Shown: positions 1 through 11,064 of the stretch, one piece after another
How the letters are laid out: each line of letters starts with the position of its first letter
Position numbering within the stretch: the first letter of the stretch is position 1
Source: Zelopaecilomyces penicillatus
Taxonomy: Eukaryota; Ascomycota; Sordariomycetes; Hypocreales; Pseudodiploosporaceae
DNA: 64,000 nt
Direction of reading: 5' to 3'
Assembly (NCBI GenBank): GCA_005765155.1
Contig: VCCP01000006.1
Location: 1,376,501 to 1,440,500, forward strand
Program-made: the position numbers and the translations under genes
Notes under the pieces: model-generated
The model's input: the letters and a program-made list of their open reading frames with translations, nothing else
Databases searched by the model: none
Told to the model about the DNA's origin: nothing

Positions 1-1386
1 TGGTTCTCCCCCCTTTGGGCAGCGCGTACTTTTTGCTGGGCACAGATTTCGGGATAATCAGACTACAGAGCGACTTTGTTGCCCAAAAATGCCCACCGCC
101 AGAAAGGGGGGGGGGCCTGGCGACTCTGGCTATATTTATCACGGGTTGGTTGAACAAATTCCAAGTGGCTGGTAAGAAATGGGCTGGGAAATCGAAAACG
201 GCCTGACCTGCGCCAGCAAAGCCAAGCGAAACCCGCAACGGGCCGGGTAGTGGGGGCATACCAGCCCCGTCTATGCAATTGGAGTACCCATATGACAATA
301 TGACGTTGGGTTAGTATTGTTGTAGTCAGTATTTTACCTATGTAGCGAGGTTCTGAGGTGATTGACAGGGGGGTTAGGGGCTGGACCTCTGTAGAGCAGA
401 GCCTATAGGGGATTGACACACTTGACAGCATAGGTGAGTTGTTGTGAGTCTTGTGACTTTGCCGAATTTGTGAGCATTAATTGGCTGAGAGGGTTTTAGC
501 CCGAGCGTGACAATTAATGTCAATGTTGGCCCAACATTGCCGCAAACAAATGCCAAATCATTCCTGCTGCTTCTAGCAGAACGGCCATCATCCTACACAT
601 ACAAAAGCTAACAAACGAAGACAAAGGGTTGCAGTCAGAATATCAAAGACTGTTACACGTCTCAATCTCTACAAGTGCAGACGCTCATTCACGTGTAAGT
701 CAACCACACACAGATATACTGCTCTCACAAATGGTCTCTCTATAACAAAGGGGCCTTACCATGCTGAATGATAGTCTCTTGTTCATCAAGAAAATGACCA
801 AAAGCTGCTCAATTGGATACACCCAGAGTTAAGGATAATGAATTCCATTCCATGCATATACGCTGCGAATTAGAATTGGTTGTTCAGACAAAAGGCTTCT
901 AGGGTAGCTAGCGCAGCCAGAAATCTTCAAAAAAGAATTGTGAATCGCAAAGACTATAAATGCCGTATTTGTACAACATGATTTAATTGTAGCTATAGTT
1001 TTAGTATTCTATTTCGCATATGACTTGCACGCTTTTCTTTAATGTCAGCATTGTATAGTCAGTTTCGCTATGTCTAAACCTATGAAAATCGTCGTAGCAC
1101 AAATAGCTCTAGCTAATGCAACAGCTCATCATCTTGATCGACGTAAGATTGTTTACGACGAGTAAATCGATAGAAATTTGAATCCTCAACGTGCAAATAG
1201 CTATTGTATTAGTTCTCAAAATAATAGTGTTTCATGCTGTAGCTAGGACTTGATTTTCTGGCCTTCCCCAGAGGGAGTTCTATGAGAGTGTAAAGCCCAT
1301 CAAACCGAAGCTCGTAACTGTCAATCGTAAAAGCTACTCCATGCCATTAACAACCCTCCAAATTCAAACTTACCATACACAATAGA
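1..1386. other. Intergenic, no gene supported
   Basis: I see no convincing coding sequence here. The short open frames lack family features, and the stretch from about 600 to 1380 is AT-rich. It presumably holds the 3' flank of the minus-strand gene at 1387-2115. Confidence 0.5.
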
Positions 1387-2115
1387 CTAACTAGAATCCT
1401 CTGCGCGCTCATCACTATCTGGTGCCGCAAAGCCTCCCAGATTCTTTGGAATCTGAGGGTTATCAAGCGCATAATACATCCGATCCAATGCCTTCTCATG
1501 GCCCTGGGCCAAACTCTCCGCCCAAATTCTTCGCAACAAGTGCTGACGCACCTCTGGCTCAAAATAGTGCCAGATCCCACGCAGCCGCCTCAGATATGTC
1601 TTCGTAGTACCGCGATAAATCCTCGCCAGCCCAAAAAACAGCTCAATCTGCTCCCTCTCCATATCCTGAAGATGGAGTTCTCGAAATATCCACTCAATCC
1701 AACCCAGCATGTGCCGAAACAGCGCATCAGAGCTGTCCAACCCCGTATCGTGGTCGAGGATTTCGCACATGTCGCAGATGGCGCGGGTCCAACCGATAAG
1801 CAGGTCGGTCTTGTTGCGTCGACTCAGCACGTCCAGGTACTCGTGCTTCATCATCCAGAAGATGGCTAACTTGCCATGGTCGCCGTGTCGCTGGAGACTT
1901 AGAAAGAGGAGCTTGGCGCTATCGTGCAGAGTCTCATGGCAGCGCAGTTGGAATTCGGCGGGTAGTGCTCGGCTGAGCTGGAGGAGCCCCTGTTCCGATA
2001 TGTGCGGCGCCGCTTTCGGCAGAGACCGGCGGAGGGCGGCCGCGTTGATGCGGAACTCAACCGCCGGCTCCACTGGGTCAAGGTGAACGAGCACTGTGAC
2101 TTTCTGTGTGTCCAT
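1387..2115 (-). CDS. Hypothetical protein, 242 aa
   Basis: Single-exon frame on the minus strand, starting at the ATG at 2115 and ending at a TAG at 1387. I do not recognise a family with certainty. The N-terminus (VLVHLDPVEPAVEFRINAAA, about residues 8-27) reads like the start of a fungal BTB/POZ-like fold, where a short 'value of a quantity' strand precedes helices. The rest is mostly helical and rich in Arg, Leu, His and Trp, with no signal peptide or membrane segment. The acidic C-terminus ends in DSDERAEDSS. The opposite strand carries several shorter open frames that look like shadows of this gene. Length, continuous frame and sensible codon use support a real gene. The BTB-like suggestion is an inference from one short segment and could be wrong. 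Confidence 0.65.
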   Translation of the reverse strand: MDTQKVTVLVHLDPVEPAVEFRINAAALRRSLPKAAPHISEQGLLQLSRALPAEFQLRCHETLHDSAKLLFLSLQRHGDHGKLAIFWMMKHEYLDVLSRRNKTDLLIGWTRAICDMCEILDHDTGLDSSDALFRHMLGWIEWIFRELHLQDMEREQIELFFGLARIYRGTTKTYLRRLRGIWHYFEPEVRQHLLRRIWAESLAQGHEKALDRMYYALDNPQIPKNLGGFAAPDSDERAEDSS

Positions 2116-3369
2116 GGCTAGTTTCTATATCGTTCTTTACGTGCTGTTGAATTGGTGTAAATCTTTCTTCAACAATGTTACCTGCGTATACTGAGTGTAC
2201 ACCTCGTAGTTTACCTCTTATTGCCTACCTATCTAGGTAACATGGTTATGACAATGCTTTATACTTGGCTGCAGAGTTCGTGATGAGCAGTCTGTACCAG
2301 ATGCATTCATTCAAAGACAATCTTTGTAGGTTAGCCAAAGTGCTCGTCACCTCGATTAGTGAGTTGAAGCTGATGGTCTTGTCTGTAGTATTACTGATGT
2401 TAAAGCTGTTCACAACGGTGACCACGGGTTGTAAAAAGCATGGTAGAATGGGATTTTGCGAGTTTCCTTGACACAATGATTGGTGTAGCATGTTGTTTTT
2501 ATTAAGATTTGTAGAATGCTATGTTATGGATGGCCTCTTGAACTCAAGATCAATGAATCGGCCACGAACCAACTGCCAAGGCTTGGAATGGGGACTGACT
2601 GTCAGATCAATGTGCCATCCCCAGACTCATAAGATTTCGTATCATATCAATCAACAGGCTACTACTGTTGACTTCTAGTTATATGAGCAATATTGGAGAC
2701 ATGCGCCACTCTTTATGAGTAAATTTCACTTATCAACACCTCTTCTCGAGCTGAGGCTGAACTCGTTTCTGGGGATGCCTGCCTTGTCCACTGGCTGCCT
2801 CCACAAGCCTAACTAACAACACTGAATTCCAAAAAGTGGCCGCTGTTTACTGTTCTAACAGTACGATGTGCTACTCTGCGCCCCGCTCCTCGTATCTCAT
2901 GTCCCGTTTGTTCATAATAAATACCTACATGACAGCCTTGACAGGGTATGGGGTTAATAGGCTACCAATGCAACGCCATCACCTAACAACATACACAAAG
3001 TATTATAATAACAACAAATCAAGTGCATCTGGCAGGGGGAGGGATTGCTGCCTGGTATCCAATAGGCCAGAGTGGCGTGTCTGCCTTGACGGCATATAGT
3101 GGTGTACATGCTAGTGGCCGAAGCTAACCACTTGAGCCATGGCATTCCAGTTCGCCTGGGAGAACGCCTCCAAGCAGGGCCACGTATAAGAATGATGGAC
3201 TTCCCTCGTAGCCTTACTGTGATTCATAAATCTCAGTTTAAATTCACAATATTAGCTAAACGGGAGTTACTGGATTCTGTACACACAAATCCACACACAA
3301 TCCACCGCCAATCGCAGCCGACTTGGCCATTGATGAGCATCTGCAGCTCATCACCTCTCACTCGGCACC
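2116..3369. other. Intergenic between divergent genes
   Basis: This 1.25 kb stretch separates the minus-strand hypothetical gene from the plus-strand DUF4139 gene, so it should carry both promoters. I see no conserved coding frame and no RNA gene. The short frames in it have no recognisable features. Confidence 0.5.
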
Positions 3370-5913
3370 ATGGACATCACCCACAAGACTGAGTTCAAGG
3401 TCCGCGACCTCGGCACCGCTGCTGTGACACTCTTCCCAAGCAGAGCGCAAATCACCAGAGAAATCAAAGGCATTGATTTGAAGGTAAGCAAGCACCTTGC
3501 GCCAATTAGACGTGGAATATTTCCCTCACTCATCACGTCTTGACACATACTCCATTCCAGCACACTTCATCAGGCTAACAATCAATCTCCAACAAAATAG
3601 CCAGGCACAAATGAAATCACCATCGTCGGAATCACCCCGACGGTAGATGAGGACTCCATCAAGGTTGAGGGCAATGGCTCAGCCACCATAACAGACATTG
3701 CGGTGGATCTAATCCCCAACTCAGAGATATTTGAAGAAGTGTATCCTGAGTCAGACGACGAGTCTGATTCCGATGCGCATGAAGACGACGAAGACGAACC
3801 AGAAGCCAAGAGCGAGGACATACGCAGCGCTGAAGACAAAGTCACCAATCTCCAGGACAGTCTCACATTGGCTAGGGAAGCCATTGCAAGCGCTGCGAAA
3901 CGCTTAGAGATCCTCGACCTTTACGGAAACACATTTGACCGCAAACGCGGCACTAACATTGAAGATGGCCTTGAAAAGTATAAAGCAGAGCGTGCAAAGG
4001 CCTTTGAGGACCAACTTACTGGCAGACAAAGGGAGCGCGAGCTGAGAGACCTCATCGTTGCGGCTGTCGGCGAAGTTGCGAAACTGCAAAGGCAGGACTA
4101 CAAGGACAAAGCTAAAGCGAACAAGGAAAAGGAGAAAGCCCGCAAGGTAAAGGCCAAAGAGGATCTTATCAAGGCCAGGCGCAAGGCGGAGGTCATACAG
4201 GAGAAGGAAAGAGTTCGCGCTGAGAGACGCCGTTTCTGGCCAAAGGTCTGCTACTCTGTTCGTATTACGGTAGAGGCTGCGTCATTCACACCCTCATCGT
4301 CGCGCCGGGGCTCGATCTCCAGCGAAGCAGAATTCTCAAAGTTGGCCACCACCGAAACCGAAGGGTCTCAGCCGCTACCACCACAAGAATGCGACATCGT
4401 CTTGTCGTACGTCACGACTGCTGCTCACTGGTTGCCTAGCTATGACCTCAGACTCTCCACCACAAATAACTCAGCTTCACTGTACTTTGATGCCAAACTC
4501 ACCAATTTCACTTCAGAGACCTGGTCCAACTGCAAAGTGACGCTTTCCACTTCACAGACAACTTTTGCTGGGCTTGATGACGCCATCCCGACCCTGATGC
4601 CATGGCATATCAGGCTCTTCTCTAGGGGCAATACACACGGCTATATCGACAACGACGTGCTTCGAAGCCAAGAGGAGCGCAACTACATCGAAAGCAACCA
4701 GTTAAACCAGAGACAGGCGCATACGCAAAAGCCATGGTCTCAATTCTTTGGAGCGCCGGATGCAAACGATGCCCGAGCTGCAAACATGATGATCCTGGAG
4801 CGGAAAAACAGGAAGAGAGCAGCGCAGAGAGAGGTGAAGAGCAAACTTGGAAATATCGCCCCGGCATCGATGCTCATGCAACATCAAATGATGCAGCAGC
4901 AACAGCAGCAGCAACAACAGCAACAACGGCAATCCATGGCCTACGGTGCGTCGATGCAACCACAGATAATGGCAGCGGCAGCTGTAGCTTCTCGTCCGCC
5001 TCCAAAAACATTAGGAGGTGGGATTCAGCGACACAGGAGAATAGCAGAATCTGCCTCTTCACCGCCTCGTGCAGGAGGCTGGGCTCCGGGTGGCGGTCCT
5101 GATGACTCAGAAGACTCTTCTGACGAAAAAGAGGAAACAACCGCGATGTGTGACTTGGAATTGGAGCTTGACATGGACCTAGACTTCCAGGACTCCGTCA
5201 TGGAAGAGACTGGCTTCACCACAACTTATGATCTCCCAGGTCTCAAGACGCTAGTCCCCAAGGCGGGGGCATCCAAGCAACGTGTCGCTCGTGTGCAGTT
5301 TGCAAATGTCATCTTTGGCCACACTGTGGTGGCCAAGTATAAGCCGGCTGCTTACCTGAAGGCGAAGCTCAAGAACAACAGCAAGCTTACCCTTCTCAAG
5401 GGTCAGGCTGGACTGACTCTTGATGGCACGTTCATGGGGAAGACTCCACTGCCACGTTGCAGTGCCGGTGATTCCTTCACCATGAGTCTCGGCGTCGACC
5501 CAGCAATCAAAGTCATTTATCCAAAGCCAGAAGTTCGCAGGGCAACTTCTGGGCTATTCAACAAGGAGAACAGCTCGGTATATATCCGTACCATAACCTT
5601 GCAGAATACGCGCGGGAATGCAGGGAAAGCTGTTCAGATGCTCGTTTTGGATCAAGTCCCTGTATCAGAGGATGAGCGTCTACGTGTGGAGCTGGTCGAC
5701 CCCCGTGGCCTGTCGCTTGATGGTCCCGGTATTGCAGCTGGCGCTCCTGGGCGAAACACTAGAGAAGACAAAGATTGGGGCAGGGCAACGGCTAGATTCA
5801 AGAAAGGTGGCGAAGTCAACTGGGATGTGAGCCTTAATGCAGGCCGGGCTGTCAAGTTGACGTTGGAGTATTCAGTTGCTTCACCACAGGGTGAAACACC
5901 TGTGCAGTGTTAG
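3370..5913 (+). CDS. DUF4140/DUF4139 (mucoidy-inhibitor-like) protein, 808 aa
   Basis: Two exons: 3370-3483 and 3601-5913, joined across a 117-nt GTAAGC...TAG intron in phase 0. The start ATG at 3370 opens FKVRDLGTAAVTLFPSRAQI, the usual beginning of the DUF4140 N-terminal domain, in which external values are placed on a beta scaffold. After an acidic segment (about residues 80-100) comes a Lys/Glu-rich coiled coil (about 100-255). The DUF4139 beta domain begins near residue 300 at a conserved 'LSYVTTAAHWLPSYDLRL' block and resumes near residue 545 after a long insertion. The insertion holds a poly-Gln run near residue 470. Family members occur in bacteria (where they are annotated as mucoidy inhibitor A) and widely in fungi, but their molecular function is not established. 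There is no signal peptide or membrane segment, so a cytosolic location is inferred. An acceptor nearer the donor, at 3560, would give an immediate stop, which supports the chosen site. Confidence 0.9.
4892..4929 (+). repeat. CAG/CAA tract encoding poly-Gln
   Basis: In-frame run of CAG and CAA codons inside the DUF4139 protein, giving about 11 consecutive glutamines preceded by Met/Gln. The mixed codons suggest a tract that is less prone to slippage than pure CAG. Confidence 0.9.
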
Positions 5914-8900
5914 GAGGATGTGCGGATGTTAAACCTGTTATCTTTCTGTTGATTGTGGAAAATGATAGTCGAGATATATAGCAAATGTTTAATCGATTGA
6001 CCAATTGACAATTGTTTCAAATCTTAAGCTGATCTTGTATCCCGCCTGACTGAGAAACTCTCTGCAATGTTTGCTGTCTGCGCAGTGACTTCTGGCTGGA
6101 GGACCTACCTGTAGGAAAATTACCTGCGGCTTGAAGAGTCCGTGAACACGTGGTTAGCACGTGAATGGCATTGCTGACATTGATGAGGCCAGAGTTCAGC
6201 CGATCAATTCCCGGCCTGAGAGGATGCAGCATTAGCCTGGCGCGATAACTATGTGTGCCGCCCTTCAGCCATCTGCTCATCCGCCAGCCTGCTGAACGTC
6301 ACCGCACAATCGCCCAAACCAGAAGGTACGGGAGCCGTCACACAGAGTATTTCAGCCGTCCCGAACGTATCACCAAACATCGCGGCCGGAGGAGGATTGG
6401 CGACAAAGATAGGAGAAAGTGGAGATGAAGATGATCGGAGCCAAGCCAGGACTGGCCATGGGAGGCACCTGTAGGCACCATGCTGTGTTCCATGCTGTTT
6501 GGCGTTCCAAAACCCACCTCATCATCCAAGTCTTTTATGGGAAGAGAGAGCTTTGTTGTACCAGACCGCTGGTGCATTTACTCGCTATATCAATACGACA
6601 ACATATGAAAGATGCTTGCCCGTCGCCGTCGCTAATGGCTGCCACGGATGCTTACAGCAGACGGGGACGATGTGTGGAGCCTTGTATACATACCGCCTGC
6701 GGGCACACAGGTCAGCACACTCGTAGACATAGCAGGACTCCGGCAAGACACCGGAGAGAACGGAGTCAACAGCTGGGTGAAGTGCTAGAAATGGTCGAGG
6801 GCCTGGCGCAAGCTTGGGGCCAAGCGACTAGGACCCGGGCATCGGTGACGGAGCTGACACGTCACGGTCCGTAGCTGTGGGTTTCGTCGGCTTCACACGT
6901 TGCTTTTCGCGCGACATCCATGCCAGAATGTCTCGGGTGGCGTCTATACCTGCGTGCTACACTTTTGCTGGACTCGTACTTTCGTACAGCCATTCGCACA
7001 GCACAGTTGGCCTGCTAGTCTTCTGCATGCCCAGCATCTCGTCTAGATATGTCATGACTGACGAAAGCCAGCCCATCGGGATTGAAAAGAGACAGGGAGG
7101 AGTTGCGTAGTAGGTGATTGTGTTAAGACAGCGAGTCAGAGACCCGCCTACGAGAAGTACCTAGGTAGTTTAGTACCCATGCATGCATGCCTTGTTACTC
7201 CTGTTTTGCTGTCAGTTACCAAGAGGTACGGAAAGAAGGTATGAACCACGAGTAGGAGTACCGGGGTAGGTACCTGCCTTCTCCCGGCCCTCCTCACCCT
7301 GATGGGTTCTCTCCGCGCTTTCCCTCACTCGTGTTTTGTCCTACTGCGCTCTTTACTCAAGGTACATCCGCGTTAGGCGTAGGCGGCCTAGGTGCTCAAT
7401 TTCCACCAACGACCCTTCCGTCTGTCATGGTTCTTCAACAGACATACTCAGTGAGCAGGAAGCACCCGTTAATAGGGCTTTGTTTACGGACACGAGATGC
7501 ACTGGAGGGAAGGAGGTGAAAACCGGTTCAATCAACTCCCGAGCCCGGTTGGTTCCGGTTGGTGATCGGGGAAATGATTCACTACCTCTACTAGTATTAA
7601 TTAGCCATTCACCGTCATCATGGTGCGTGCCAATGTATACGGAGTACGGAGTACATACATGGCAAATGGTAACATTAATCCATCAACGCAATTATGGGAT
7701 TGTTCGGCAAACGGGACTGGAAAGAGTGGCCGATCATTTGCTGCCCAAGGGCGTGGCTTGCATGCGATGAACTAGACTCCGCCAGGTTGGTAGCTTTAGA
7801 GACTGGCCAGCGCAGACAGGGGCAGCACCAGTGAATGGCGAGACAAAAAGCAAGGCGACGCAAGCAATCCTGGGTGCGTACGTACAACAGTATATGCGTA
7901 TCAGACCATAATGAAGGGGGGAAAGCAAACGAGCCAGCTGCGAAATTCGAAGCCGGGCGTTTTCCCAGTCAACCCAACATCAGGAGTCGGGACATCCACT
8001 CTGCACGTCGTGGCCCGGGCGGGTTTGTCTTGACCTTCTCTGGGCCGACCGGGCTGCAAAGTCCAGGCCCGTCCATGTCACTCCAGATGTCCTCGGTATC
8101 ACATCCAATTCCCCGAGGTTGCCATGCGGTTTCCTTGATGAAGAAGGAGCTGGCCAGGCCATGTTTCGGGAGCGTACCCGAGTGTGTGTGTGTGCCTACG
8201 AAGGCGACGAGTGTTCTCTCTTGCGTGTTCTTAGAAGCAGCATGAATCGGCCGGTCGCATACATGAAGTCCATGTTTGCCTGCACATCTGTCGTATCGAC
8301 GCCGCAAAGCCCGGGGATCCGAGATCTGGCGAGGCGGCAAGAAGAAGTTACGAGGAGCCACGAATGGATACAAAGAGCCATACGAAGCACTCTGCATCTG
8401 CACGCTTGTTTGTTCATTCCGGAGAAGGGGAGGCCCGTGGCATGTGCCTGTTGGACCGACGCTGGGAGTGGGTGGGAACAACGATCGGGGAGCTTCTACT
8501 GCTGTCGGTGCCGGTACGTGGTACAGAGCTGCCACACCCCCCACCCAAATTTGCTAAAAGTTTTAAATTACACCTACCCGGGCGGGCGGCCTTCCGGAAT
8601 GGATTGCAGAGAGCGAGCTGGCTACAAGTGGCCGCCCTCTTGTATCCTGTCCTTGCTCATCCATCAACCATAGCCCTGGATCCCCTGGCCCTGGCCATTC
8701 GGCCTCCTGCCACCCCTTGCTTTTGTACGTGCTATACCACCTACAATTACTGGGACGCATGTTGCAACACATTGCACAGAATATGTTTGACGACCCTGCA
8801 GGCAGCGACGCCACTACAACCACCCTTTGAACGTGGGTGTCTGTCAGCTTTTTTTGCACTGTACAGGTGATGGAGGTAGACGGCCATTTTTCTCAACAGA

Positions 8901-11064
8901 CGTGTGCTGCCTTGCATGATGGTGCGTTCATGTTACGAGACTCCCAGTTTCGTCCGGCCCCTCACGCTGCAACTTCCCAGAGTGAGACCTCGTTTTTAGT
9001 GGGTGATTGTGATTTGATGGGCACCAGAACTCTCCGAGGCCGCTCGGCCCCACTGAAAGCGCCGCTCGCGGGCTTTGCGGTTCTTGTGCTTGGTGTGGTC
9101 TTTGGTCTTAGTGGCCGTACCCGTGGCCGAGACTGGGGCGGCGCCGGCGGGGGGATGACACTGTAAAGTGATGCAGAGTGCCCTGTCATTGGAGCTCTAT
9201 TTCCTGGGGCAGTGGGCAACGAACAGTTATTAATCTGCTAGTAGAGCGGGCTGTCAGACTTAGACTGGACCGTGAGGGTTTGCTCGCTTGGTCACTCCTG
9301 GGCAGCAGCTGTTGCGGCAAGGCGACGGTATAAGCCGCCGTGACAGAAATAGATTCCTTGTTGTGGATGGTGGGTGGTGTGGACGCGGCAGTGCGAAGTT
9401 GCGGCGTCAGTCAGCCTCAGCACCACCACCCACGTCGTCTGTGAACAGTCGGCCACCCGGAGATTGAGACCAGGTACCTTGTATGTTTTGGGATTGATAG
9501 CCTTAGAAATGAGCGGCTCGGCTTCCACGTCAATAGGATGACAGAATAAGCGCGCGTTGTTCTTGCACACGCTCCTATGCAGCCTTGGAGGAATTGCAAA
9601 GACGGGGGTGGGGGGGCCTCTAAAGAAGGAAATAAACGCAAATTTCGTCAGGAAGAGAGAGAGGCGCATCATAAACGCCTGCCATGGGATAAACAAAAGC
9701 AGCGCTTTTTGGGAAGAGCCAGACGAACTAACCCCCTGGAACACGCATGCTAACTAACGTGTCGGCTCTTTCGTCCGCGACCGTAGTTTGTTCCGACAAT
9801 GCGTCTACCGGCGGTGGGATATGTCGCGCGGCCCAGCAGGAACAAAGAAAAACGCGCTGCAGGTTTTCAGAGTTGCACCATAGGCCAGACCGGCGTTCCA
9901 GTCGGGGAAATTCCATGTCGACAAAGCGTCGGAAGACGAGGCATATTGCGACAACATGGATGCGGCTCGGCGGCGGCGGCGGCAAAGTATGGGATGGACA
10001 TAACAGACTGGTGCCCAGCTATTGGAAGCATGGCACGTCCAGTGCAGCCCTGCTCCCCGGATTCCAACAAAGCAGCCACTCAATCGCGATCCCTCAGCCC
10101 TGCTGGCATAGAATGCCAGATGGGATGCCGGGGGGCATTGTTGCCTGTGTAAGCGACTTTGTAATTACCCATGGAAGTTTCTATATTTGCGTCTTATGGA
10201 AGATGGTGATGCTGCTGTTGCTGCCTGCAGGTAATCGCGCGCCGCTTTGGCTGAGGCAGATTTTGGACCTGGGCTCAGTCACCGCCGTTGTGTTGTTTAG
10301 TTAGGGCTCCCGTCACCTGTCGTCGTGCCTGTCCTGTTCTCTCCCCCCTCTCTCCGTGCCCCCCCATATTCCTCTAGCTAACTCCCGTCCGATCGGTGGC
10401 CTCAGGCGCGCACCTTCACTGAAACTCGGCTGCACAGCACTTCGAGGTGGGTCTCTCAGGCCCGGCAGCACAAGCCGATCCGCCCGTGCCATCTGGGGCT
10501 CCAACCGCTGTGGCCGCTGGCCGCTGGCCGCTGAGCTCACTGTATTTCGACACGCCCCCCCGCCTCTCGCGCACTCTCGCACTCTCGTTCTCTCCCCCCC
10601 AATGCCACCTCAGCGCCGCCCTCCGTCCCCGTTTCCTCTCCTCCTGTTGCCTTCTCCCCCTTCCTCCTCCTCCTCCACCCCCAACACTTCTTCTCCGCGC
10701 CGCTCGTCATACCCAGTTTTCAACCTCTGTGTTCTCGCTTGTCGTATCGCCGTCCTTGGATCTGGACCTTCAGAGGCGTCGTTGTGCGCTCAGACAAGAG
10801 ATCCCCCAGAGACAGCCTTTTCTTTTTTTTTGCTCTCTTCTGGGAGCAGCTCAGAGCGCGCGCCGTCCGCCGCCTCCGCCCGCGAAACTTGCTCTTTTTT
10901 CCCTGCATCTCCCGGCGCTGCACCGTGTCGCAAGCTCCGGCTCAGGCTTCCCCATCACCATCTTCATCGCAGCCCGCCCCGGACAACAGACAGATACCAC
11001 TGTCACGGCCTCGCGCCTTGGCTATTGCACGCTTCTGATTCTCTAGTCGTGGGCTGCCGCCAGA
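5914..11064. other. 5.1 kb gene-poor region upstream of a Zn2Cys6 regulator
   Basis: There are many open frames of 60-185 codons on both strands, but none shows a domain, plausible intron junctions or family-like composition. They overlap each other in several frames, as expected in GC-rich noncoding DNA. Short recurrent motifs such as GGTACC and TACGGAGTAC occur around 7140-7280 and 7636-7660. The last ~750 bases become strongly pyrimidine-rich. The region most likely holds the 3' flank of the DUF4139 gene and a long promoter/leader for the regulator at 11065. An unannotated noncoding RNA cannot be excluded. Confidence 0.45.
10310..11064 (+). promoter_or_regulatory. Pyrimidine-rich promoter/leader of the regulator
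   Basis: The stretch is dominated by C/T runs (for example around 10555-10680) and sits directly before the ATG at 11065. Such CT-rich tracts are common just upstream of or at transcription start sites in filamentous fungi, so I read this as core promoter plus 5' leader. Exact start sites cannot be read from sequence alone. Confidence 0.35.

Noticed and set aside
7969..8673. Overlapping 184- and 191-codon frames on opposite strands
   Set aside because: They overlap each other and several more frames in GC-rich DNA, without domains or plausible junctions.
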